Shown here one piece after another: positions 47,601-59,046 of a stretch of DNA of 64,000 nucleotides (within the stretch, counting starts at the first letter, position 1; the number at the start of each line of letters is the position of its first letter). The notes beneath the pieces are model-generated. The model ran no database searches. It was not told the origin of the DNA and saw only the letters and a program-made list of their open reading frames with translations. The stretch covers positions 17,907,353 to 17,971,352 of the forward strand of contig CM048848.1 of NCBI GenBank assembly GCA_026545225.1. The letters run 5' to 3'. The position numbers and the translations under genes are program-made. Source of the stretch: Cornus controversa (taxonomy: Eukaryota; Streptophyta; Magnoliopsida; Cornales; Cornaceae).

Positions 47601-49735
47601 AAATAATAAACTAAACTAAAACCGAGCTGAAACTCCCAATCATAAACCACAGACCTAAAACCCGAAACATGAAAACCCAAATCACAAAACTCAAACAAAC
47701 CACGTAATCAACAGACTATGTAATTAATAATAATGTCTAAATTATAAACCGCAAACCCCGAATTCCCAAACTCAAAATCCCGAAACTCCAATCCCTAACC
47801 CTTATGCAGTATAAATAATAATATATTAAATAAATATCCGGTATACTATGTAGTATAAGTAATAATTTATTTATATGACTATATAACTAATAATGAACTA
47901 TGAATCATAAATAATAAATTACTTAACTAAATATCTAACAAATAATTGATTTCGTAGCTTATATAATAATTTATTTGACAAATTATATAATTAATAATAA
48001 GCTATGTAGCATAAATAATAATTTATTATTAATTAAAAACTTGTTAACATAAATAATAAACAAAATTAAAGACAAACAGAATCCGAAACACAAAAATTCA
48101 AATCCCCAAACCCCAAAAAGACTATATAATTAAAAGACTATTTAAATAATAATAAATCCTAACTCCTAAACTACAAACCCTGAATTCACAAACTCCAAAC
48201 ACCAATCCCTAAATCATATGAACCATAAATAATAATATATTATTAAATATAAATGATGTAGCATAAATAATAACTTATTAATAATTAAAAACTAATTAAC
48301 ATAAATAATATACTAAACTAAAGCCGAACGGGAACCCCGAATCAAAAACCCATAACTAAAATCCGAAATATGAAAATCCGAATCCCCAAACCCAAACAAA
48401 CTATTTAGCTAAAAGAGTATTTAATTAATAATAAATAATAATTTATTTCACAAACTATGTAACTAATAAAAACTATGTAACATAAATAATAATTTATTTA
48501 ACAGACCAAATAACTAATTATGAACTATGAAGTATAAATAATAAATTGTTAAACGAACTATCTAACTAATAAGGAACCATATAACTTAAATAATAATTTT
48601 TTAAATAAATTATATAATTAGTAATAAATATATATCATAAATAGTAATTTATTATCAATTAACAAAAATATTTAACAATTTATTAGCAATTAACAAAAAT
48701 ATTTAACATAAATAATAAACTAAACTTAAGCCGAACCGTAATCCCAAATCCTAAACCTCAAACCTAAAACCCAAAATACGAAAACTTGAATACCCAAACC
48801 CCAAATAAACTATATAATTAAAAGACTATTTAACAAATAATAAATCCTAACTCCTAAACTCCAAACCCCGAATTCACAAACTCCAGACCCCGAAACCCCA
48901 ATTCCTAAACCTTATGAAACATAAATAATAAAAAATTAATAAATACAAATTATGCTAATAAATAATAATTTATTATGAATTAAAAAACTAATTAACACAA
49001 ATAATAAATTAAACTAAACCCGAATTCCAAAACCCAAACAAACTATTTAATTAAAAGACTATTTAATTAATAATAAATAATAATTTATTTATCAAAATGT
49101 GTAACTAATAATAAACTATATAACATAAATAATAACTTTTTTAATAGACTAAATAACTAATTATAAACTTTGAAGCATAAACAATAAGTTATTAAACTAA
49201 CTATCTAATTACTAAGGAATGGTAGCTTAAATAATAATTGATTTAACAAACTATATAATTAATAATAATAATTTATATTGAATAATAATTTATTATGAAT
49301 TAAAAAATATTTAACATAAATAATAAAATAAACTAAAACCGAACTGAAACTCCGAATCCTAAACCACAAACCTAGAACCCGAAACACGAAGACCCAAATC
49401 ACAAAACTCAAACAAACCATGTAATTAACAGACTATGTAACTAATAATAAAGCCTAAATTCTAAACCGCAAACTTCGAATCCCAATGCAGTATAAATAAT
49501 AATATATTAAATAAGTATCCGGTAGACTATCTAGTATAAGTAATTATTTATTTAATAGACTATATAACTAATAATGAACTATAAATCATAAATAATAAAT
49601 TACTTAACTATATAATTAAAAGACTATTTAACTAATAATAAATCCAAACTTCTAAACTACAAACCCCGAATTCATAAACTCCAAAACTTATTAAAACTTA
49701 AAAACTAATTAACATAAATAATATACTAAACTAAA
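38641..49735. repeat. Higher-order satellite array, ~1.69-kb unit, about 6.5 copies
   Basis: The landmark CTTAAGCC (one copy CTTAAGCG) recurs at 38797, 40480, 42162, 43863, 45562, 47037 and 48725, giving spacings of 1683, 1682, 1701, 1699, 1475 and 1688. A second landmark, CTATGTAGTATAA and variants, recurs at about 39633, 41318, 43014, 44713, 46203, 47845 and 49526. Each unit has five related islands (ending TTAAGCCGAACC, TAAACCCGAA, AAACCGAACTG, AAAGACAAACC and AAAGCCGAACGG), so monomers average about 340 bp. One unit has lost about 220 bp near 45590. Islands contain CCTAAACCC words that recall degenerate plant telomere repeats. No coding capacity. Confidence 0.92.
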
Positions 49736-50818
49736 TAATATCTACTTTCTATTGTTTTCATAATTTCAAAAGAAATATTTAATTAATTTTAAAATTAAAA
49801 TATTTTTTGAAAACTACTATAAATAGAAAATATCTAGATAAATCAAGTCCAATTAAAATATTAAGTCAAAACTTATCAAACAAATTACCCTCTCAAAATT
49901 TAATAATTACCAACTTAAAACATGTTATTTCATGAATCATCATGCATCAACATAACATAATAGTTAAATATTTATATATGCATGAAAATAAGAAATATAA
50001 GATAAAACCATAGATAAAGCTCATCTAACCTATATCTCTAACCAACTAAAAAATTTAATCTCCACGTAGTTCTTCATGAGCAATTCTCCTCATGTGCTAG
50101 GACTTCAAGAAATCTCAAACTTTTTCATGCACAAGAAACCTTTGGCACATGCTCCATGGCTAGAGGCTTGAAAAATCTTCTTGGAGATGAATTCTCGACA
50201 AACTATTACATGGCTTTGTGAGAGATACATAATAATTTGCAATAAACATAAGTTGGCCTAGGACAACAATCATTTTGCCCTTTACAATTGCCATAGCAAA
50301 AACATAAACCCTAGAGCTTCATCCATGTATAAACACCACACCACAAATCATATAAAACCATTCATCCACAATCATAAACATAATCATACATATATCATAA
50401 AAATCCTATCATGACCCCAAGGGGTTGGCTCAAGTGAATAAAGAACTTGGCCCAGTGTCTAGCAATCATTAGGTCTATGGTTCAAATCCTCTTAGGTGCT
50501 TTGGGGGTGTACCAACTAGAAAAAAAAATTATGATCCATGTATGATTGTAACGTAATCAATTGATTCAAAACAACATATTTCAGATTCAATTCATACGAG
50601 AAAACAAAAAGAATAATGATTATGATAATAAATATAATTAAATATGTATAATTAGTTAATATATAAAATAAATTTTCATAAATAATATAACACATAATAT
50701 TAAGAAAAGATAAAATTTTATAAATAAAACAACACATTATATTAAAAAAGATAACTGTATTGTTGGTGTGCAATGAGAGAGAAGAAGATACCATGACATC
50801 ATACCTGATAGGATAACA
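49736..50818 (-). repeat. Right terminal inverted repeat of foldback-like element
   Basis: Reverse complement of 36128-37190 with scattered substitutions. It contains a more complete SINE (50417-50528) where the left arm has a truncated one. Confidence 0.92.
50417..50528 (+). mobile_element. tRNA-derived SINE with poly(A) tail
   Basis: Box A TTGGCTCAAGTG (50425-50436) and box B GGTTCAAATCC (50479-50489) are spaced as in tRNA, followed by a short body and an A run (50520-50528). About 110 bp. It interrupts the right TIR relative to the consensus target CATGGATCATAA. Confidence 0.78.
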
Positions 50819-51230
50819 TACATGCACTCACCTAGAAAATACTGCTCTGTTTAATATTATATTACTTACACTCACCCAGAAAATACATACATGAGGCAAA
50901 GATAAAGAAAAAAGTAATTAAGCAAAAGGTGGAGGGTATTAATTCAGGAGAAATGCGCCCAACACATGCAAATGAACATGCATGGCAACATGATAGACAA
51001 AGAAAAACAGGAATGTGTTCCTTGTCTTGCAAGATATTCAAAGATATGCATCCTAATATGTTCATATGTTATAATGTTACAGAAGCTATATTACCATATG
51101 GACATGCTATGTTATATAGGATTTTCACTTCGCCCTCTGATGCAAAACCTAGACACATATCCATGAACTGAAATGCATTTTTTTAGAACATATCCTGGAG
51201 GTGGAAAATAAGGGTGCACATTTCACGGAC
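50819..51230. other. Interval without recognised gene
   Basis: Moderately AT-rich. Small open frames on both strands overlap each other and match nothing I know. Confidence 0.5.
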
Positions 51231-51439
51231 CTGAACACGACTCCAAAACAAAGGAACAGTAGCTTTGGCATGATTTCGGATATAAACATTTGTCATAAGC
51301 GGTTGATTAGGGAACTCCAAAAGTAGTGTGTCAGTATCTGTTGACATCTTGTCATTGTTAACGATAAGGGTCCGCGGAACAGCATCATAAAAAGTCCCAG
51401 CAGCACCCGAGTTTTTTGGGCAGCCACTACTACTTCCTC
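51231..51439 (-). pseudogene. Single exon of a large plant glycine-rich/membrane protein (At5g11700 type)
   Basis: The minus-strand exon reads GCPKNSGAAGTFYDAVPRTL, then STDTDTLLLEFPNQPL and VYIRNHAKATVPLFWSRVQV. This matches, from memory, the large uncharacterised plant proteins annotated as glycine-rich (At5g11700/At5g47020/At4g32920 group). It is bounded by TTTGCAG (acceptor, next to 51439) and CAG|GTCCGT (donor, next to 51231), and is open throughout (209 bp). The following exon, beginning GQISLLCGG in the family, was not found downstream, nor an upstream one, so this is an isolated gene fragment. Function of the family is not established. Confidence 0.75.
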
Positions 51440-53930
51440 CTGCAAACATACTAAAGCCTCAAAATTTGCACAAAATGACAAAATATACAAGGTTCTCCCA
51501 AAAGCAACACGATCCTTTAAGAGAGGAATATAAAGCTCATATCCAACAAACAACCAAGCATCCTTAAATGCTTAAAAGAAGCTAACTGGCTGGGCCGACT
51601 TATAAAATACAAAGCAAAGTGTTCCAGATAGTAAAGCCATGTAATGAAGCAAGTCCAAATGGTACGATATAGAAGGTGATACAGTGAATGCTCAAAAGAA
51701 ATAGTGAAGAAAAGTGCTTCACATGATCACATTTTCTGGGCTGCTGCAGCCCTCTAATATGAACTGCAAGAACATAGCCCAAAATTTCCCGTGGAGATGA
51801 TGCCAATTTAGATTTGAGATGTTAAGGATCTTCCCTTTCAAACAAGCACAAACAGCTGCCCAAAATAATGCAACAAAATCATAATAATACACACCCAATA
51901 TACTAATATAACAATCGTAGATCGTTAACTTACAAAGCAAAATCCAGATTTTTGTTTTCTTGGAAAGTTAAGTTGTATAAATCGTATAAACATTTATTGC
52001 TGGGTTCACATTTAAGAAGGCCCGAAACATGAGCAAAGCCAGATGCAGACTAAGACCTACTCCTAACAGCGTTGCTGGCTAAGCCATAATTTAAAGGAGT
52101 CATCGATAGGGCTCCGAGCACTGATTCATATTGATCTACAACAATCCGGTGGCAAAGTGAGGAAGCAAAGCCAAAGCCAAATCCGATTCGAATAGCAAAA
52201 GATCAGAGTCCAAGATTCATCTGTTTTCAAGACTCGAATGAAATTCAAATGCTAGCTAAATCAACATCATTCCATGGGTAAAAAAAAAAAAATTTAATTT
52301 CATAATTTCTCTTCATTTCGTTCAACTTCTCAGCCAATGGAGTTGATCGTTAATAATCATCAAACAAAAGCTAAAAAAGAGATTCCAAGAAACCCATCTC
52401 CGATTCTAGAATCACATTAATAAAATTCTATCAGTACATGGACAATTTTGATAAATAAAGCTAGCTAACAAAATGCAATTTGTTAAATAATTTTTTTATG
52501 AGTATATGACGGATGTGTAGATATCCATCTCCATAGCCCATTAGCCATGCCACAGCCTAGCACCTCAAGCCATTCAGCCCACAATTCCACACACAACTTC
52601 TCACCCAAACAGACCACTTCAAAACACATACCCATCATCCACAGCCCAACCTATACATACACCCAAAACAGCCCACTATCATAAACTACCCAAAAGCCAC
52701 TTCTGCTGCAAGCCATACCTATTCGCCATTTCAACACAAGCTTCACCATACCTACCAAACACCAACTCACCATGAGCCACAACTCAGCATATCAACTAAA
52801 CAACCAAGCCAGTCCACACGCCTAGCCACCTAGTGCCATGAGCTAACCCATGTCATAGCTCACCATCTTCACTTCATCAACCATTGATGCTGAGCTCATC
52901 AACCACTTCACACTATCAACATCTTCATCACCGCTATCTCCATTGCCCGAGCTACCACTAAAGCACCAAGGCGAGAAGACCCACTTCACCGTGGACCACC
53001 ATTAAAAGCTCCAGCCAAACCACAAATCATGCACCACCGCCGGGCAGTCTTCCCCGTCAAGCATTGAAGCCGAAGACACAAACCAAATCTCCTCAACCAT
53101 TGAGAGCACCGCTAGCCGTGTCTACCGCTACTGCTTACAACCACCACTCAACCTACTCCAGCACCATTAAAGGAAAATTCACCGGAGCCAGTCATGCACA
53201 AGCTGGAACTCCACAAGCTTAACCAAGCTCCACCAAAGCCATGAATCACTAGTTGCTGTCATCACTCCATTGAGATTATGCTCCACCATTAATGTCCAGG
53301 TCATCATCATTATCTGCCACTATCAACCCAAGTCCACTTGCTGTCAAAACCAGGGATTTTATTTGATATATGTATTATGTGTGTGCTGTGTTGACAAGAA
53401 AGTGGGAAAAAAAAAAAGAAAAAGAAAGAGAGAGGGTGGGCATCTGATTAGGAGGAGAGTGAATCGGTAGAAGAAGATAGAGAAGAGAGGTAAGAGAGAG
53501 AAGGGGGGAAGAGAAAAAGAAGGGAAAAATAATATACATATATCTATTTATATGTATATTGCTGCCAATGAGAAAAGGAAAGTGGGGAATAAAATAATAG
53601 AATTGGTGGAGAAAATAGAGTGGTCAGTTAAAGAATGAGAAGATTAGCGGAGAGAGAATAAAAGAAAAAGAAAGAGAAAAGAAAGAAATGAGAGAAGATG
53701 AGAATGAGTGGGTAGAGAATAAGAAAAGAAAAAGAAATGGTGGGAGTGTGAAGGAAGAGAAGAAGAATATGGGTTTGGTCAGCTAACAAATTGAAGAGAT
53801 TAAATGCAAATGACGCTGCTGACATTCATACCATTGCTGTGCATTTTTATATGCAAAAGCCATATCAATGATTTGATAGCATTTGGCTATAAAAGAATTC
53901 AGACAGAGACACAAGAGGATACATAGAGAC
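51440..53930. other. Non-coding interval with C-rich then purine-rich DNA
   Basis: 51440-52480 holds no recognised exon, although a frame at 51806-51719 (minus; ASSPREILGYVLAVHIRG) looks protein-like and could be gene debris. 52540-53340 is C-rich on the plus strand with many CCA words. 53410-53770 is G/A-rich. The C-rich plus low-complexity pattern resembles the LTR-like region at 2.1-3.4 kb, but I could not align them. Confidence 0.4.
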
Positions 53931-53939
53931 ATCCAGAGG

Positions 53940-54839
53940 CATATTGAGAGAGAGAGCTAACCAAATTTGAAGAGATGGTTAGTGGGAAAGTTTGATCGAG
54001 AAGTTGGAGAACTGGCAAAGATTGAAGAGTGGGCTTCAAGGGCTTGGAAGATTTCTGCAGGGGTTTTGGTTTCTCCACTGCTGGACACTTCTGCTTTTCA
54101 GGTTGCCTTCTCGTGCTGAGGTGATTAGGGGTTTTTTGCAAGGGAAACGAAGATGAGGAGAACCAGAATTGCGTTTGGATGTGTGGTCCTTTAAAGTTCG
54201 GGTGCGCGGGAATTCTTAAGGAAAAGAAGGAGAAGAGAGTAATGGTTTTTGCCCTTCTGCTCCATTTGTGGTGTTACGCTCTGTTCGAAGCCATTGGAAA
54301 TGCTTGTGGGGGGTTTCAAGAAAATGGAAGCAGATGAGAGTAAAGATGCCAACAAAGTAATTACCTCGGTTAGAGAGTGGTGTTGTTCCAATGTCGATAC
54401 TGGTAAATGATGAAAGGCTTTGCTACAGGGTTTACTTAGCAAAGGAAAAGCTTCCTGAGCTTGTTCACCCGTCGGCCAGTTTTAACGACAAGGACGAGAA
54501 CAGTCTCGTAAAGGACTCTCATAGTTCAGGGTTTGTTATGAATGACATGCTAGGATCACTCCAGTTTGGCCCTAATCTAGAGAAGCATGGCATGCCTGAT
54601 TACGGTGAACATGTAAACAATTATTTTCTTCACTCCTCAGAGTCACGATTGAAGGGAATAAGTTCTTATGCCCTTTTCATAGGGGAGAATCGTAGGAAGC
54701 CAATCCATAGTACTTCATTTGGAAGAAAAAGGTGGCCAAAAAAAAGGAAACAGAAGTTTTCAAGGGCTCAAAAACAGAAATGGATTGCCAAAGAACAGAC
54801 TCAATCCAATTTCCAGTTTCGTGCATCGAAGTCTAATCC
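53940..54839 (+). pseudogene. Possible LINE ORF1-like remnant
   Basis: One frame gives ELAKIEEWASRAWKISAG (about 54015), another LLHLWCYALFEAIGNACGGF (about 54256-54315), which resembles the DUF4283 box of a second plant LINE ORF1 type (GLPLHLWS...F..IGD.CGGF). An open frame from 54391 adds a basic tail, including KRWPKKRKQKFSRAQKQKW at about 54727-54783. It runs without a stop across the inner edge of the right inverted-repeat arm (54840) to 54936. Several frames are involved, so it is dead as a unit. The identification is tentative. Confidence 0.4.
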
Positions 54840-55624
54840 TAAAGACGCAACATCCCACTGGGAAGGTTCAAACTATTTCAAAGATGACATTTTCTCTAAT
54901 ATAAATACCCAGGAATGCAACAATCAGAATGGATGAGGTTGTACACCCTAAAAAAAAAAGCAAATGGTTGTCATGGCTTAAAAACCAAGTACCAACCACA
55001 GACACAAACATTTAGTACATATAATTATTTGGCCGAGCCATTGAAAGATATAACTTTGGTCAAAATCCTCTGTGCATACAGATTATATTTGAAAAGATGT
55101 GTGGTGGACAACTATTCAACCTAGATGCTATCGGATCTACAAAGGATATACATATTCAAAGATTCAAACAAGGAAAATTTAAAAAGGAAAAACATGAGCA
55201 CAGTGACAGTCAACTTTTACATAAGATGGTTGAAAATTGGACTTCCACTACCAAAGGGCTGTGTTACTGGACTCTTGTATCTACCAAAGGGCTATGTTTG
55301 GACAACTGCTAATGATTCTACCCAGTATACTAGCAGTTTAAATTCACACGTTGGTCAATAGCAGACCATATTGGCCCTTGCGGTGGACCCCATGGTGTCT
55401 ATGTGAGAAAGTATGCTGGGTGGGGTAAATAATTATTTTAAAGGTAGAGAAAATAATAAAGTAAATAATGGTATGACCGAACCCAATTGAAAAGTGGGCT
55501 GCCTATGTATTCCAGCCATGAGTGGCATGGTGGGAATCAGGTCGAATGTAGTTCATCCCAAGGGTTGTGAAGTACCCAAGAGGGGAGGGGGGGAGGAGTT
55601 GAACTTTGTTGTCCTTGATGATCT

Positions 55625-55924
55625 TATTCCCTTCATTCATAGCCTGAAGAGAATCCCATATTTCTTTGGCTGTTTTGCAATTTTTCACTCTTGTGAACTC
55701 TTGCTTCTTTAGACAGTTATACAAAGCATTTCTAGCTTTGCCATCTAATGCTATCGCATTCTGGTCTTCTTGAGAGTACTAAGTATCACATCTCCATTAA
55801 GAGTTGCATGCCATACATCAAAAGAGATTGACAACAGGAATGCCTCCATTTTTATCCTCCATGAGTCATAGTCGGTGCCATCAAATGGAGGAGCCTTGTG
55901 AGTTGACCCTCCTTCTTCAAACAT
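55625..55924 (-). pseudogene. Copia gag N-terminal fragment in right arm
   Basis: Starts MFEEGGSTHKAPPFDGTDYD on the minus strand at 55924 and later reads KNCKTAKEIWDSLQA.NEGN (about 55686-55630). Same start and same abrupt end as the left-arm copy, including the jump to GYFTTLGMNY. Frame is broken between the two parts. Confidence 0.85.
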
Positions 55925-58711
55925 GTCTAGGAACTTTTCTGCAGGCGATTAAACCTTGATCGACCCACAGCTCTGATACCAACTGACAGAGACTCTATAA
56001 CCTAATGATAAGGACAGATGTGCTGCTAGAGTGATAGAATTGATCAATATGACTTTTCAAGACAATGTGGGTTTAGAGTGCATTAGAAGTACTGGTAAGG
56101 CTAGCTGAAACAAGGATGATTGGTTGAAGTCTGGCTGAAACTTTAGTTGTCCACAACTGTTTGATAAATTGTCACAGAGAGTTTTTGAGGAACCAGATAA
56201 ACAGTGAGAGTGTTCTATGGGTTCAGCAAGCTAACTACTAACATGAACAACAATTAAATATCAAAGGACACAGAGATTTATAGAGGTAAACCCCAAAGTG
56301 GGGAAACATCCTCTTTGGCTGCTATGCCAGTCAACAGTTCACTAGTGTATGAAGTTCTGAGGCTACAGCAGTGGTATCTCTCTCACTCACTCTCTCAGCA
56401 CTCACCTAACTCGCATACAATTCACTCAAAACTCTCCCCTTGTGCACAGCCCCAATGCTTGCACAAGCACTCACCAAACTCACAACAATTCACTCAAAAT
56501 TCCCCCTGTCTAGAACTTCCCATGGTTTGGACCCTCACCAACAAAAAAGAACTTTACTCCATACACAGCAATATTATAATAAATGCTGAAGAACTTTAAA
56601 CTGAGAGTTGAACAACAGATCTTCAGTCTTTGACAGCAAACATGAATCTCAAATCAGTGACTGTGTACTCAAAACAGGTCTAGATACTCGGAATGAATTG
56701 CAGCCTCCTTTTGAGTCATTGCATAGAATGGACAGATGAGAATTTGTATATGTAGCATGCTTATAACAGATTTAGACAAACAAACTTAGGCTATGCCCAA
56801 AAATAGAGATCATCTGAACTTGGCAGCAACTTTTAAGACAATAATTGAAGGTATGGGATGTGAGAATCAGATATAACCTTAGCACACCAGTATTCAACCC
56901 TTGATGATGGAAGTGTGATGCTCAAACCAGAAGTAGCTTCAAAAGAACAATAGGAGTCATCTGGAATGGATTCATCCTCTTAACCTGCTTACTCCAGCTT
57001 TCCATCTTCTGCAGAATTCAGCAAGTTTACCAAAAATGGTGCCTCACTCAGAATATGAACCTCTCTCACATATATCTCTCGAAAAGCACACACTCCATAG
57101 CTGCTATGCACCAATATATATATATATAGATTCTTTCTGCAGCCACTGCTAACGGATAGATATAGACAGCTCACACATCCTTATCCATTTTGTCCAAAAA
57201 GTTTCTTGTCCTCTAGCCATTTTGAATTAACCAATCATTAGCAGCCTTTCTAGAAAAGGTTAATATACCCTTGAACCAAGAGAATCTTTATTTAATCAAA
57301 AAACAGCTGAGGGCATGGCTGTCATTCCCTGACAAAAGGATCATCCTAGAATCATGGTGCTCACCTGCTGTCCTTATGCACTCTGCACAATTTCCAAATT
57401 ACCCTTGAAAGGGCTGTTAGTGCAGACCTGTTCTGTAAAGGCCATCGAGCTGAGCTAAATATAGATAAATAAAATGTGCCCACAGATTATGAACAATCAT
57501 AATTAAACACAGACATGAACATTAATACAACTGCATATTCAGAGAAGAGACACAGATACCCCTATATGAGACGCACTGTTTTGACATTATAAAGAGCAAA
57601 CTTGGCAACAGGCAAATGACATCAACCAACAGGTTGAATACGAGAATATGGGTTGTTGAGAGATGACCTTGAAGGGAACCTAGGAGCAATTTGAAAAGAG
57701 ATATTTGAAAACACGAGCTTTTAAAAGCAATTTGAGAAGACTCTTACCAAAGATGTTTTGAAAATTGTGAATGATTCTCGAAAAACTGGACTTTTGAGAA
57801 GATTTTTTTAAAAAGATATTTTGTAATAGTAAGAGTTTTTTAACATTTGTTCAGAGTACTTACAAATTTACTTTGAAAATTATGTTTCTATTTGAAAAAG
57901 GATATCCTTGAAAAAGGTGGTCAATTTATGAGTAGCATTCATTCAACCATATTCAAACCGACAAATGATTGATTGTCTATATCCCAACCACCTATCAACC
58001 TTATCTTAAAAATATATATGAGAAATATTTTTTGTCGACATGTATTGTTCCTTCGGTATCAAACGACATGTTGTTGAGCTTTCTTGGTTAACAAGTCATC
58101 ATTGATCAAAGAGGACTTTACTCGGGGTTGTAATGGGGTCTTTGGTAAAGTGGTTTGAGAAATAAAGGTTATATTAGGCTCAAAATATGACGCATAACTG
58201 GGTGATGAACTAAGGATCACTCAAAAACTTCCCCAATTTGGGAAATGACGGAAAATGTTGCTCGTCATGCGAGACTTTAATATGCGAGAGCTTTCAATCC
58301 TAAATGATCTTCGCCAATCGAAGAGGTCTTAATTTGGACCGTAATGTGGGCTAGGTGTAAGGCAACCAAGGAAAGGATATTAAGGTTCAAAGATATTACG
58401 TTAACACAGGGTTCATAAACCGTGATCACCATAAGAGAAAACTGCCCTAGCTTAGGGCAACTTTTCTATGTTAGTCTAGAAAAAAGTTTTTTAAACTATG
58501 CAATCATCCTTAATCGGAGAAGACTTTACATGGGTTGTAACGTGGTCTATGGGCTTATAGGTGATGAAGAAAAAGATATGAAAGGCTCAAAATTAATGTG
58601 AAATGGGGTATAAGACCAAGGATCATCTTCAATCTTCTTATACTTTGGTGACATGCAACTGAATTTGTATCTTCATTTGTTCTATAGGAACCCTTACTTT
58701 ACATTACTTTT

Positions 58712-59046
58712 ATGACGGCCAATCAGAATCGAACCCAAGACGTCCGGGTTTACGGCTCGTCCCGGTAGATTCTTTGATCGCCATCTTTACTTTCGCCATT
58801 CTTTTAGGATGCCCAGTGAGAATCGAACCCAAGACGTCCGGGTTTACGGCTCGTCCCGGTAGATTCTTTAATCACTCTGTCATCTTTGTTTTCACATGCC
58901 CTGCGAGAATCGAACCCAAGACGTCCGAGTTTACGGCTCGCCCCGGTAGATTCTTTAATCACATCTTTGCTTTTGCCTTTCTTTTATGATGCCCAATAAG
59001 AATCCAACCCAAGATGTCCGGGTTTACGGCTCATCCTCGGTAGATC
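58712..59046 (-). repeat. Minisatellite of ~90-bp tRNA-like units (4 copies)
   Basis: Units carry GAATCGAACCCAAGACGTCC followed by GGGTTTACGGCTCGTCCCGG on the plus strand. The unit nearest 59040 is the most diverged. Minus-strand copies contain box-B-like GGGTTCGATTCT. The left arm has three units. Confidence 0.9.

Larger units (their letters stand above)
36128..50818. mobile_element. 14.7-kb foldback-like element with satellite-filled inverted arms
   Basis: The outer tips are inverted: TGTTATCTTATCAGGTATGA from 36128, and the reverse complement of 50818 downward, TGTTATCCTATCAGGTATGA. Both are followed by TGTCATG and over 1 kb of colinear inverted sequence. Inside, AT-rich tandem repeats on the two sides also run in opposite directions. 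There is no open frame of note from 36430 to 50515, and no transposase or retrotransposon domain. The plan (long inverted ends with tandem repeats inside) fits foldback elements or long-TIR MULE derivatives. No clear target duplication was seen (TTTGCTCAT before, TACATGCAC after). A plain palindromic rearrangement remains possible. Confidence 0.75.

Noticed and set aside
54391-54936. A nuclear-localised regulatory protein, suggested by the basic patch.
   Set aside because: A basic patch alone is not evidence of function; the adjacent upstream text resembles LINE ORF1, so no function was assigned.
58712-59046. Regular repeats that might suggest a CRISPR array or a tRNA gene cluster.
   Set aside because: The repeat is about 90 bp with similar rather than unique spacers, in a plant genome; the units lack an A box and a cloverleaf.
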